The notes under the pieces: generated by a model | Told to the model about the DNA's origin: nothing | The model's input: only the letters and a program-made list of their open reading frames with translations | Database searches by the model: none | Part shown: in pieces, positions 1 to 11,988 of the stretch | Position numbering within the stretch: position 1 is the stretch's first letter | Layout of the letters: each line of letters starts with the position of its first letter | Assembly: GCF_001640805.2 (NCBI RefSeq) | Contig: NC_066852.1 | Location: 62,001 to 126,000, forward strand | Direction: 5' to 3' | DNA: 64,000 bases | Origin: Lates calcarifer | Lineage: Eukaryota > Chordata > Actinopteri > Centropomidae | Made by a program: the position numbers and the translations under genes

Positions 1-2223
1 TAACTTATAAATGATAAATTATAACAACCATAACAGTGAAAGGTTTCTGTTTGTTTTATTTGATGATGAAAGTGGGACCTTAGTCCTGTCCACACTTTGA
101 TCCAAGAATCATCTAGTTTCCAAAATCACCAACACAGCAAAGAGTTGTAACAATAAGGTCAAAGGTCGGAGGTCACGACCTCCAGACAATGATGGATGGA
201 GCACACAAATATTCCTGTGACCCCCTCAGTGATCAGGGACATTGAGGGAAAAACAAACAGCTGATGGAGAAAGCTGCTGGGGATATTTTCAATATTTGTT
301 TTGATTAATTCGACTCGTCTGAACCTTTCAACGGCTCTACAAACTGTACACTGTAAAAAATGACTAAACTGATTTGGCCATCATAGGTTAAACTCATGTA
401 AACGCTGGTATCAAGGCATGATTAAATATCTACACTTTATATCGCGCCAGCTGCCAGTTGGCTTAGCTTAGCACAACAGGGAGAACCAGCTAGCCCAGCT
501 CTGTTCAAAGGCAACTAAATCCAAAGACAACAGGGGGTCTGAGGACTTCTTTGGACCTGTAACTTATTTAAGACAGGTCCAACTGACTCTTTGCCAAGTC
601 TGAACGGAGACTGGCCAATCATAGCTTAGCATAGCACAGCTACGCCTCAACACACAATTACAACTCTTCTGTCTGCTTCTCCATGAAGATTATCCAAAAG
701 TTGGATAATATTTCTTCAGAGCGGTGAGCAGCAGGCCAGGTGCCATGCTAGCTCCGAAAGAGGCTAACAGCCAAGGGGGCAGTGCTTAGTGGAGGGTCAG
801 TTTTGCTCTTAGATTAGTCTAAGGCACGTTGTGAGACATTTGGACGTCAGGATTTTATCATTTAAACTGATAAAGCAGCCAAGTGAAAAAAACGCACACA
901 TCAGCCTCCAATTTGAGTCAATATCGGGAATTTCTGACACCAACAACATCACCGACTTGGTGAAACAAACTACAGGTGTTGTGCACCAATGCTGACAGCT
1001 ACATCCAAACAAAATCTGTCAGAGTCTGTTTGTGGTTTTTAGGAGACTTCCACAAATCAGCAGCTATTTGAATAAAACACACACTGTGCATCTTTTATGC
1101 TCAAAAACAACAACACGACCTCATACCTGAACAACAAAGTCCTCATCGTTATCTCTAAATTGAAATTTTTCCACTAATCTGACTCCATGTCTGTGTGAGC
1201 GCGATGTGATCGAGGTGTTGCAGCTCTACCTGCAGCTCTCAGGTCAGCCTGTAACGGTGTTAATTACCATCCTCGCTCTGTCATTCTGTTTAATGTCAGC
1301 TCATTAACCTGCTTCAAACTGTCTGTTTACCGACACCTTCTGCCGCAGTCTTCCTCCGCTCTGTTCCCTTTCTCGCTCTGTTCGCTCTTTCTCGCTTTGT
1401 TGCTCTTTTTCCTTCAACTCATTCTTTGTTCCTGGAGTGTTTGTGTTTCATCCACCCATCTGTGTACCTCCTCTCTGTCCTCCATTTTTTGTTTGGACTG
1501 TCTTATTCACTCTAGTGCCTTCAATCAGTGCTCCATCTTCCTCTCTTTCACACAAATTGCGTCTATCTTCTCCCTCTTACTTGTTCTTTTGCCCTTTTTC
1601 TGACACCTTCTCTTCTTTTCTTTCTCCCCCATCGATCCATCTGTCTGTTCTTCATCTTCCTGAATCATGAAGCTACTTTTAGCGGCTGAAAGCTGGAGTC
1701 CTAACAGATGTCTGAGAGGCTCTTGGAGGCCATTAGTCTCCTTTTACATTCCATCAAACATTAGTTGATTTTTCAACTACGGGTCTTCACTCCAGACAGA
1801 GAGAGAAATAAAAACGAGCCTTCTAAATCTCTTGACATATTCAAAGCTCCTAATATCCTCACTCTGCTCCTCAGTCAGATACCACCGTAAAAAGAAATTC
1901 TTCATGGACACAAATCCTTAAATCCTTAACTCTAGAGACACTCCACCACGGCTCTAAATTTGTAATTTTGTGGACAGAAAATGTTTAAAATATTTCTCTG
2001 TGGCTTGTGTGATTGTTTCTGATGCAGGTTGTATTTGTGCTTTGTTTTCTGACTTATGCTCGGTTATGTTTGGTTTCGTCTGCTGTACTCTGGTCTCTTT
2101 TGCAAAAGAGATCCTAAATTCATTGAGATTATTTGATTAAATAAAGGTCATATATACATCTCACATGTCCTAACATTTATTACCTGGTCCTTATGAGGGA
2201 GACTGACCCCTTCAATGTTGGGA
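1..2223. other. No gene seen
   Basis: AT-rich intergenic DNA with one recognised fish repeat (465-545) and a pyrimidine-rich stretch at 1360-1660. The open frames are short and lack splice or codon support. Confidence 0.6.
465..545. repeat. Fish repeat with TTAGCTTAGCAC / CTAGCCCAGCTCTG
   Basis: TTAGCTTAGCACAACAGG and CCAGCTAGCCCAGCTCTG. Other copies occur near 41110-41155 and 51795-51870. Confidence 0.55.
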
Positions 2224-2815
2224 ACCACTGGACTAAACTAACTGACTGTATATAAAGTAGTTAAATGTGCTTTATGTAAGTTTTTGCTGTCACTCCATAG
2301 CTAATGTTAACTTTAGTAGCTGTTTACTCACCAGTCTTGAGGAGACGTTGAGGGTTCAGCATCAATCTTCCACCTTTTACTCACCAAGAGTGGTCTGCAT
2401 CTGTGGAAAGTGACACAAATGTTAACTTATATTTTCTTGTCTCCTGATGTTTGCATCCTAACGAGTTAGCCTTATACCATCTCTTAGCCACAGTGTAGCA
2501 TCCAGTCTGCCCTCAGTCCAAAACAAGGTGAAGAAGTAGCCCTGCCCAGAGGACGTATTCTAACCTCTTGTCTGAAAAATGCAATGACGACTGAAGCTCT
2601 TGCTAAGTAAACTGCTGCTAATGCTAACGTCTGCCTTATAGCCCTAGCAAAACTTACATATATCACCTTTAAAACCCACTCACCTTGAGCAGCTACAACT
2701 CTAATATGCTACCCAAAGCATTACAGCATCAGCATTAATCTGATAATGTCAGTCACAGGAGATGTTTTACTGCAGAACGAGTACTTTATCTACATTTTGC
2801 TGATAATCACTCAGT
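2224..2815. repeat. Percomorph interspersed repeat, split by the TTAA-type element
   Basis: TATATAAAGTAGTTAAA (left) and CACCTTGAGCAGCTACAACT (right) are adjacent in the common fish repeat that begins GTGGTGGAAAGTAACTAAG. Here they are separated by the 2261-2672 element, showing nested insertion. The right part continues to the ACATTTTGCTGATAATCA block. Confidence 0.65.
2261..2672. mobile_element. TTAA-flanked miniature inverted-repeat element (full copy)
   Basis: The left end is TTAA then ATGTGCTTTATGTAAG. The right end, reverse-complemented, is TTAA then AGGTGATATATGTAAG. So both ends carry a TATGTAAGTTTT-type inverted repeat beside TTAA. TTAA targets are typical of piggyBac-type transposition. 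No coding capacity. It is inserted inside another repeat (see 2224-2815). Confidence 0.7.
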
Positions 2816-3464
2816 TCTCTGTAGATGATTAAAAGACCAAAATGTGTAAGGGTATTAAAGTAGTGAAACACTGCACAATGATTCTTACAGGACATTCATT
2901 AGAGAGAGGAAAAGAGGGTCATTCCTCTGAAGACAAATTTCAGTCCACACAGTCTCAACACCGAGTGCTGCTTTTACTTTTTCTTATTTTAGCAAAAAAG
3001 TGTCTTTGAAGTCGGGCTTGATTTAGAAATCTAAAAACCTTTAGCTCCTGTGAGTGCGAGGCGACCGGTCGTCAAACACTCCCGAGGAGAAGAAACGAAT
3101 GGAAAATGAGGCCGCTGTCTGAACGGCGGACAGCTGATTGTTTTGCTGTTTTAACAGGTTTTTTTTGTTGTTGTTCTCGCCCTGATTAAAGAGCCGCGCT
3201 TCGGTTAAAATAGATTCAGACGTTTTTATTTTTGGGAGGTGACAGTCAAACACTGTGAAGGGAAACACAAGTTTATGGAGTGTAGAGAAACAGCTGTGTG
3301 TGTTTGTGCACTTCAGGTCCAGTCATTATGAAAAATGAGGAGTCAGCAGAATAAACAGCTGATGGACTAATCCCCCATCTGGTCTCTGTCTCACACCACA
3401 CTCTGCCAAGAAATACAATAAATGAGAAAGAAACACTCTCGCCATTTTGGCAAACACACACAAG

Positions 3465-3466
<2 letters not shown>

Positions 3467-3499
<33 letters not shown>
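3467..3499. repeat. CA microsatellite
   Basis: Pure (CA)16. Confidence 0.9.
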
Positions 3500-3501
<2 letters not shown>

Positions 3502-4314
3502 TGATGTGCCAGTGCTTGTGTTAGTGTATCCAGTGTTACAGTAGCAGGCCAGGGTAATTGTCCCATTTACAGCCTCGCTCTGGAGACCAGTCAGACCTGC
3601 TGCCAACACACAATCCACCAGTTACATTAACAACAGGACTTAAGACCCAGATAAAACAGATCTTAATCCATCTGTCTGCATCTCCAGAGGAAATAACGCT
3701 AGTCTTCTCCAAGAGGTGTCCCCCACCCGACGGACATTAAGTCGTGGATTCTGGACGTTGTTCAGAGCTTCTTTAAAGGCTGACTGGATGTAGCCGCCAG
3801 GCACACGTCCACCAACAGTGTCCAGGCTTCTTCTTCTACTGCATTAATGAGGCAGTTAGAGCAGGTGTTTTATAAATATTTAGCAGATTGTGCAGTTGCC
3901 GCTCTCAGCCTGGCCCCCTTTCTCTTTTCCTAAAGTATTGTGACTGTTAATTAAATTGGCGATGGACACTTTTGTTGTTTTAACTTATCATTATGAAGTA
4001 AATGTTGATCGTAGAGAACCGACATCTGTGGAAAATCTGCCCGTCAAAAGAAAGAGCCCAGAGGTAGAGTGATAGAAACTGTAGAAAAACAAGAGTGAAC
4101 CTCAGATGGAGAGAGGTCATGGTTGGGCTGGGACAGAAATTCAGCCCTGGACAAGATTTTTTTAAGATCCACCAACCCACCAGGATTTTTCCTGCTAGTC
4201 CCTACGGCAAATCCAACTATGGATGGAGCTCTGGGACTTAAGAGGGTTCAGATTGTTCTTATGTGAAAAATACAGCTATGCAACAGCTTATTACTGCCCC
4301 CAGTTAAATCTTCT

Positions 4315-4380
4315 TGTTGAGCGACATCTAGTGGCTATAGTAATTGTGACATCTATGAAGTAGATGTCGTAATATAAGGA
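4315..4380. repeat. Dispersed repeat with CGACATCTAGTGGC, member 1
   Basis: GCGACATCTAGTGGCTATAG and GACATCTATGAAGTAGATGT; the same order occurs at 33230-33290. Confidence 0.6.
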
Positions 4381-5252
4381 TAAAAAAGATCAGCGCTTTG
4401 GCCGCTTGTATCCAAGAAAATAGTGCAAGTGTTGAGTGTTGAGAGGGGTGGGTGGTCAAAGGTTAATGCCCTCATGACATTCCCTCTTGCCCCGCCCTCA
4501 GGACAAACTGCTGAAGCTCTACAAACCCCTGAATTGTCAGAGTTGTGGCTACATTTTTCTTTCTGCAGTTGGCTCTCTGTTAGTTTGCATAACAGAACAA
4601 TGAGCAACAACTTTAGTCGGTTCTATTGAAAAAGACATTTCAATGTCAAGAGACCGTCCTGGTTAATTAAGGTTTTAAAGCACTGTAGCTTTCTCTGCTT
4701 CACTGTAGCTGAGCTGAATGTAGTAAACAAAACACTGACGTTCAAAAAGCAGCAGCAACAGCAGTGAGGATGCTGAAATGAGCCTCTCTCTCTGTGTGGA
4801 GCTCTCTGCTTTGCCAAACCTCTGTGCTTGAACTGAGTAGTTTTTGGCTGTCAGTCAGACAGTGTTGTTGCTACAGTGGAGAGCAGCAGAACGCAGAACA
4901 AGTGAGACCTGAGCCTGACAACATGATGGAGAGGCCTGAATGAAACTAAATGACTGTGTATTTTTAAAAAGGACAATCAGGGAACTGAAAAAGCTCAATT
5001 TCCAAACCTGTCTCCTTGAAATTGTGCTCATATACAGTGAAACTGTTTTCCCAATTACTCTGTGCTGGCAACGAAATCCCTGGTTGGACTACATTCAGAG
5101 GCAATGTGTTTTTTTGTTTAGTGAATGAAGTGGTTTGAGTGGATGGAAATGTACAAAGTGTTTCAGTGCAACAAAAACACTCAACTGTACCTGGCAACCA
5201 TAAACAGTTGCTGCAATGTAATCAAATGGGCAACTGTCCACATCAAAGCACA

Positions 5253-5686
5253 TCCACTAAAGTTCCTGTTTGTCACTGACAGGCTCAGAATGTTATTCTA
5301 AGTGTCTGACATTATGGATTTCTACAGAATACAGAAACGGACGTTTTATTAACACCAGACTCCATTGACAAAAACGGGAATTAAGTGAGCAGGAAAAGAG
5401 GGAGCTGCTGGAATACCACTGCCTTTATCTGTTATCTGTGCTGCTGTGTCTGGTGGAAGACGTATTCAGATACTTTACAGAGGTAAAAGTACTATACAAT
5501 TACACAAACACACTAACAGATGGAGGCAGTGGTATTCCAGCAGCTCCCAGTAAAATTCCTGTTTTTGTCAATGGAGTCTGGTAGATACCTGGTGATGTTT
5601 CTGGTTAAAGAAAAATGATCTTACTCTTTAATAAAAAGCTCTGTCTCTGTAGGAATCCTACAACAATCTGAGCCTGTCAGTGGACG
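5253..5686. repeat. Fold-back element, copy 1 (both arms)
   Basis: The left arm carries GACTCCATTGACAAAAACGG and GCTGCTGGAATACCACTGCC; the right arm carries their reverse complements. The outer arms also match (GTCACTGACAGGCTCAG against CTGAGCCTGTCAGTG). The centre, near 5460-5500, holds GATACTTTACAGAGGTAAAA. It would fold into a long hairpin. No open frame. Confidence 0.75.
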
Positions 5687-6439
5687 TACGTTGACATGGA
5701 CGGTCCCTTCACTTCTATTTTTGTCTATTCTTTTGTATTAAGTCGTTAATATTCTCTTTGTATAGTTTGGCTCACTCACACACAGACACAGTACGAGCAA
5801 ACTAAGTTGTTTGTAGCTCGGCAGAATCAGCAGGGAGCAGAGTCTGACTCACACAAACAGGAAGCAATTACATTAATGATCCTCTATAAAACAATAATAA
5901 TGCTCTGTATATCGTCAGGATATTATGCTGAGACACCTCAGAGGAGAGAGTGTTCTCACAGTGACTTCATGAAATATTTACAGACTAAAACTGTTGAAAC
6001 TTCATGGTAAAATGTTCAGAACAGTAAAAAAACAAAACAAAGCAAAATGAGTGTTTCACCTTCATCTCCCTCTGCCTCTAGGATTACAATTATTAAAATT
6101 TATTCCAAACAAACTAGAGATGGAAACCACATCACTGCTTGTGGAGGTTTTTTTTTTTTTTTGCTACAGAAAATTAACAAACATCTCAGTCCTGCTGATG
6201 TGTGCTGGTCATTTTGTGGCATGGTGATAAAATATTAATTTAGAAAGCCAAACAGTCTATTTGAAACAGCAGAGCAGTGAACTTCAGCACAATCTGGGAA
6301 AACAACACCAGCATGAAACAGTCTAACGACGACGAGTGACGTTATGGTTTAATGTTATAGGTTTTATGGATGTAAATTAAAGTCAGTTACAAATATAACT
6401 GAACACGTAATGCTCCCAGTGCTGTACTTCTGTACTTCT

Positions 6440-6647
6440 TCTTCCAGCAGCTCCCAGTAAAATCCCTGTTTTTGTCAATGGAGTCTGGTAGTGATATATA
6501 GAGATGTTTCTGGTTAAAGAAATGGGATGTTCCTCTGTAGGAATCCTATCATAATGTTGTCAGACACTGAGATTAACAATCTGAGTCTGTCAGTGACAAA
6601 AACAAGCACTTTAGTGGACATACAAAAACACCAGAGTTATCCTTTAA
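6440..6647. repeat. Fold-back element, copy 2 (right arm only)
   Basis: Right arm from CCAGCAGCTCCCAGTAAAAT through GGAGTCTGGTAG to CTGTCAGTGACAAAAACAAG. It ends at CCAGAGTTATCCTTTAA, a TTAA-type terminus. Confidence 0.7.
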
Positions 6648-6834
6648 ATCTGAAATGAGGGCTGTGAGTGTTCAGTTTTGTATTTATTTCATGTGTAAAT
6701 ACAGTACAGTGTTTTTTCCCAGCAGCTGATGCAGCACCACGATCAAGTGTCACCTGGTCGTCTTGTACGAATGTTTCCACTTTCACACCTCGGATCACAT
6801 TACAGCGGTGTGAATTTGCTTTTAGCCTTGTTCT

Positions 6835-6836
<2 letters not shown>

Positions 6837-6870
<34 letters not shown>
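6837..6870. repeat. CA microsatellite
   Basis: Pure (CA)17. Confidence 0.9.
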
Positions 6871-6872
<2 letters not shown>

Positions 6873-7340
6873 GTCAAATCCATTACCAGAGGAGCAGAGG
6901 AGGCAGCTGACAGCAGCACCTTTCATCCCTGTGGGGACACAGTCACTTGAGGTGCTTTCACACCAGAACCATTTACTGTTAATTTTATGGCAATTTGCTG
7001 ATAATAGATCACATGTAGAGCTGCAAGTTCACAGTTCTCACTGCAAATCTGTCTTTCCTGAAGATGTGTCCACAGGTAAAAAATGATTAGTTTAAGTTGT
7101 ACAGTCTCTAAAGGGAAATGAATTATGGCCATGTTCATCTACTGATGGTTTCACACCTTTACGCTGATCTACAGGCGACGCCAAGAAACACGGTAATGTG
7201 CTAACAGCACCGTGAGGAGGACGGTTGCCGGCTGGTAGACATGGATGTAAACAATTCAGGTGTCAAACTCTTATATCTCCCTACAAGTAAAATACATGTA
7301 AAGTGCATTTATTAAATGTTTGTAAACTGCATAAAGGTGC

Positions 7341-7680
7341 TAAGGAAGAATTGGATCCTTTTTGTTTAACCAGAAACATCACTGGTCAGTACCAGACTCC
7401 ATTGACAAAAACAGTAATTTTACCAAGCAGAACACAGGAGCTGCTGGAATACCACTGCCTCCATCTGTTAGTTTGTGTTGCTCTGCCACTTTGAGTGGTG
7501 GGAGAAGTAATCAGATACTTTACATAAGTAAAAGTACCACACAGTAACACAAACACACTAACAGGTGGAGCCAGCAGCTCCCCTGATGTGCTCAGTAAAA
7601 TCCCTGTTTTTGTGAGTGGAGTCTGGTGGTGATATACGTTGATGTTTCTGGTTAAACAAAAAGGATCTTACTCTTTCATG
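7341..7680. repeat. Fold-back element, copy 3 (both arms)
   Basis: Arms pair from GGATCCTTTTTGTTTAACCA (left) to GGTTAAACAAAAAGGATC (right). The centre is AGTAATCAGATACTTTACAT. Confidence 0.75.
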
Positions 7681-8039
7681 ACAACACACCTGCACTGTGT
7701 TGCCCTGTTGGTTGATGAGGTTCAGGTGTGTGTTTCCTGATGCAGCAGCTCTGAGCTCGAGTCCTCTGAGACCTGTGTTAACACTGAGGTTAATAGGAGT
7801 CGACCTCAGTGTAAAATAAAATGCTCTGAATGTCAATCTGCTCAGTGGGCGACACCGACCTCAGACCAGGAGAAACACTGAGCTCAGCATCAACGCCTCC
7901 ACAGCTGCTGGTCAGATTTTCATTTCATTAACTGATGACGTTCCTGCCCTCGTGAGGACGAACCCCTCAGAGCTTAACGACCCCACGACCTTTCCTCCTG
8001 TGTTCTGTCCCACACTTTCAGATTGTGGCTGTAATGCAC

Positions 8040-8640
8040 ACTACAGCCTCTAGGGGATGATACTTTCATCTGTCATTCATGGTCTCCAGAGGATGAATCC
8101 TATTGACTCTTAATCCCCTAAATCCATCCTTTAGTGCCACTATAAGGGGAAACTTTTTATATATCCTGTAAAATATTTCAAAATCTATTGGATGGATTGG
8201 CACAATTTTTGAATCCTATGGACATTGATGACCATCTGACATCGTCTACAGCGCCACCTTGAGGCTGATTTATGTGATTTTGATTAAAATATATTGACAA
8301 CTTATTGGATGGATTGGCATGGAATGTGGTTCAGACGTTCATGTTCCTCTCGGGATGAACTGTGTGATCCTCTGACTTTTCATCTAGCGCCACCATCAGG
8401 TCAAAATTTGAATTTGTCCAGTATTTCAGTCTGTGGCCAAACACCTGTAAAACCATTCTTCCTGTCGGCCTCAGCTGTGCTTTGTGTTTAGTGCTAATTA
8501 GCGAATACTAACACAATAAATATTAGCATGTTAGCATTGTCATTGTGTGCATGTTAGCATGCTGATATTAGCATTTAGCTCAGAGCTGCTAGCATGGCTG
8601 TAGACTTATTTGAGGAGATTTTAAATATATTTCCATGGTG
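8040..8640 (+). repeat. Percomorph repeat with TTGGATGGATTGGCA units
   Basis: ATTGGATGGATTGGCA occurs twice about 120 bases apart, each followed by a TCTAGCGCCACCATCAGG or CTACAGCGCCACCTTGAGG block. It ends in TTAGCATGTTAGC steps (8520-8600). I recognise this as a widespread fish repeat. Confidence 0.75.
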
Positions 8641-8954
8641 TTTGCCTCCTTACTAGGTTAAATTCCTACTGTATTTATATGTCAATATTATAACAGGTAG
8701 AACATTTATCTGTGTGTGTTCCTTGTTCTATACCTTGTTTTTGATCTTTTCACCTTGAAGCAATGCTCTGTTAAAATAGTGCGTGAATAATTTCTATATG
8801 AAAAGTTCATTATTTCTACTTTTAGTATTATTACTATTGTTGCTGTCGATTTTATAGTTTTGCTTGTTGTGTTAGATAATTTTACCTGAATGTATTTGAT
8901 CTGCAGATGAAAATTTATGTTAATTCATGTTTAATTCAGAAAGTCTGGACCAAA

Positions 8955-9063
8955 CACACACACACACACACACACACCACCACACACACACACCACACAC
9001 ACACACACACACTCACTCACACACACACACACCACACACACACCACACACACACACACACACA
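8955..9063. repeat. Interrupted CA microsatellite (about 108 bases)
   Basis: CA units with CCAC and CTCACTC interruptions. A GT array (9179-9200) and a CA array (9333-9360) follow. Confidence 0.9.
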
Positions 9064-9363
9064 GAGCTGATGGTTTTCATGCTCTGTGAATATCTCACCC
9101 AGAATAAAACAACCACACTTCATTTACCACAAAGCAGATCTAAAGAGGGGGAGCAGAATAATTGCATATATGTTACTCTGTGTGTGTGTGTGTGTGTGTG
9201 ATACAACACACATGGTTGCATATGTATTTGTATGATGGGGAGTGTGTGATGTACCATATAAGCATGTTTCTCCATTAATGCTCTACTGATCCCCGGCATG
9301 TTCAGAAATACATGGAGGATAATCTGTAACTAACACACACACACACACACACACACACACTTC

Positions 9364-11130
9364 ACAAACAGCTCGCTGCTCTGGTTTCACCAAAAATCCT
9401 CTTTACTGTGACTGTTGTGTACTTTCAAACAGCTCCTCTGTAGCAGGGTCAAAGGTCAGAGAGTGGCCATGAACAACGCTGCCTGCAGCAGGAGGGAGGT
9501 TCAAGGGCACTGGGACAAAAAGCGTTCGCTGCCTTCTGACCAGCCGATTGTCTGAACTGCTGCTGTTATTATTCTTACTCGACCGCTAACCACTGAGCAT
9601 CAGACTGTAAAGAAACAAGGCTCTGACGGTTACAGTGACTGGTAGAAATGGAAGATTCACGTCCCCGGAGCCTCAGGAAACCGGATACTTCTCAGTGTTT
9701 CATGCTGTCAAAGCTAAACTGGACACTTCCTCCAGAAACAGGTACATTTATAGACAGTTTTGACGCCTACAGCTGATTTGCCGCCACCTCCGACCTCAGT
9801 GAGAACAACAAGCAATGTTGGGTAACGTTACTAAAAACTTTCTATGTTACAAAATTACTGATAATAAAAAGTAACTCATCATGTCAGTTACCAACTGAGA
9901 CAAGTAACTTGTTAGAGTACTTCTGTGTTACCACCACAGTGAAAGAGTTCTTCGCAGCTGACAGACACTTGGACTCAGAAGTCTGAATGATAAATTAAAC
10001 ATAATCAAAACGTCAAAACAAAGGCTTTCCATGCGTGTGAACACAAACGCAAGATCGTCACCTCATCTTCTCTTTCGCGTGCCTCCGAACAAAAAACAAC
10101 CATTCACAAAACGTGAAACGAAAACGGGTGTTTTTTGAGACTAATTCGACCCATAAAGCTGAACTCTCCAGCGCCCCCTGGAGGACGTTTCTGTCTTTGT
10201 CCTGCTGAATGTCCATGCACGTAATTTCACCAGGATTAATATGTCCTTCAGAATAATGAACTATATTACAGAGGAGCACAGTGAATATTGTGATGTTAAT
10301 CTCCAAATGGGACTCTAGTTTTTTTTTTTTTTAATACAGTTAATTGAGTGTAAATAGAGTGAAGTGAAATGGGAAATTTGTCGACTTAAAGTTTACAAAT
10401 ATTCAGACGTTTTAAGTCGTTAATCTGTCATAAATGTGAATCCATCATATCTTAATTTCAACATGAGCTTTTAGAAGTAAAATATAGGCTGCTCAGAGTT
10501 CATGCAGATTATTTAAATCAGTCATTAGCAGCAAAAAGGTTTTTTTTAAGCATCGCAGCACTAACACTGAAGGCAGCAGTGACTGTTTTATTTCACTGAT
10601 GAACTGTAATATTCATACAATATCTTTTGTTATTTTCAATTTATTTATTTTTAATATTCTGCTTGTCAGTGTCTTTCTCAACCAGATGAACGACAACATC
10701 CTTCTTTGCCTCGTTTCTCTTTAAGATAGAGGCAATCAGGAGGAGTCGGGGGGGGGGCTGCTCCTGTTGTCAGCTGCCCAGCCTGAGGGCCTCACAGCTG
10801 GGGGACACTTCTGCACAGCCCTGGGCTCATCATGGAGCTCCAGAAATGACCCAGTCTGTGTGATGTGTGTATTCATCATCAGCAATTACTAACAGCCCTA
10901 TCTACTCTATCCATCTATCTATAGCTCAACCATGACTTAATTAATCATAATCAGTCAACTAATTCATTGATTAGCTGATTGTTTCAGCTTGACATTTACG
11001 TTCTGTTGGGGAGTTTCATTCATAACAAAACATCATTTTTAACAGTAAAGTCAGTAAATCAAGTCAGATAAATGTGGGGGAGCAGAGGTATAAAGGAAAT
11101 AAAATAATGTACAGGTCCATCAGGTTTGTG
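9364..11130. other. No gene seen
   Basis: Contains GTAACGTTACTAAAAAC repeat-like sequence at 9810-9930, the 10060-10335 repeat and an (ATCT) stretch at 10900-10925. Confidence 0.55.
10060..10335. repeat. Dispersed repeat pair, member 1
   Basis: Shares TTTGTCCTGCTGA-TGTCCATG, GGCGCC/GCGCCCCCTGGAGGA and GAGGAGCACAGTGAATATT with 37795-38085. Ends in a T run at 10319-10332. Confidence 0.55.
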
Positions 11131-11166
11131 CTTGAGTAAATGTACTTAGTTACTTTCCACCACTGG
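11131..11166 (-). repeat. Terminal fragment of the same percomorph repeat
   Basis: CTTAGTTACTTTCCACCACT is the reverse complement of the left end of the 56.96 kb copy. Lies about 385 bases upstream of the first coding exon at 11551. Confidence 0.65.
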
Positions 11167-11550
11167 AGAAAGTGAGGTGGACTCAGTGTTTTTATTTTCA
11201 TCTGACGACTGTGTCAAAGCAACAGAGAGAAACTGGAGCTGATGAGTTTGTTCAGCAGAAATATGACTGTGAGCTTCTCATGTAAAGAAACCTGCAGCAG
11301 AGAGTCCCGGACGGGTTCTAGAACCAGACCTTGATCAAAGGCCAAACCGTGTTCCAAATGGAACCAGATCTCAGCTGTGTCATAAACACTGAACACGTCA
11401 GAGTGAGCGGAACGTTAGAACCAGAGACCAGAGAGTTAGTTTACCACAGCTACTACAGAACAAACCATTTCACAGACCAGTTATTCAACACAGTTTCAGA
11501 GACCTGTTGTATAAACCAGTTTCAGAGAACAGTTTTACAGACAAGCTTCA

Positions 11551-11988
11551 ATGTCTGGAGTTTTTAGTTCAGACTTTCTCCCTCCGAGTGAGGTGGAGAA
11601 AGAAACTGACCTGGATCAGACATCTCAGGACCAGATCACCAACAAGGACCAGACTTCTGACCAGGATCAGATCATTGACCTGGATCAAACATCTGACCAG
11701 AGTCCAACGTCTGAGGATCAAACCTCTGAAGACGAGACCTCTGAGGATCAAACCTCAGAGAACAAGATCATCGATCAAGAGGAGACTTCTGACCAAGATC
11801 GGACCTCCAACCAGGATCAGACCACCGACCTGCTGACCCAGCAGGCAGCCCTGATGCTGTTCCTGGAGGAGAAGGTGCTGTTTGACTGTAAGGAGGAGGA
11901 GGACCTGATCTCCGCCATGCTCTCATCCTTCATCGGCAGCCTGGAGGACAGAGAGTGGCAGAGCCTGCAGGACCGGATGGTGGAGCAG
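11551..11988 (+). CDS. Coding exon 1 of the 11.5-14.4 kb gene
   Basis: 146 codons in phase 0, ending GAGCAG|GTGAGT, a near-consensus donor. The Kozak context of the ATG is weak. Residues 20-92 are D/Q/T/S/E repeats. Residues 95-146 look helical (LLTQQAALMLFLEEKVLFD). Confidence 0.75.

Larger units (their letters stand above)
2816..5252. other. No gene seen
   Basis: Unique-looking intergenic DNA with a mild CpG patch at 3050-3230, the 3467-3499 CA array and the small 4315-4380 repeat. A coding frame of note is absent. Confidence 0.55.

Noticed and set aside
11507..11836. Arg/Thr-rich frame of 109 codons over exon 1
   Set aside because: Alternative frame of the DQTS minisatellite; the frame with the matching splice phase is the acidic one.
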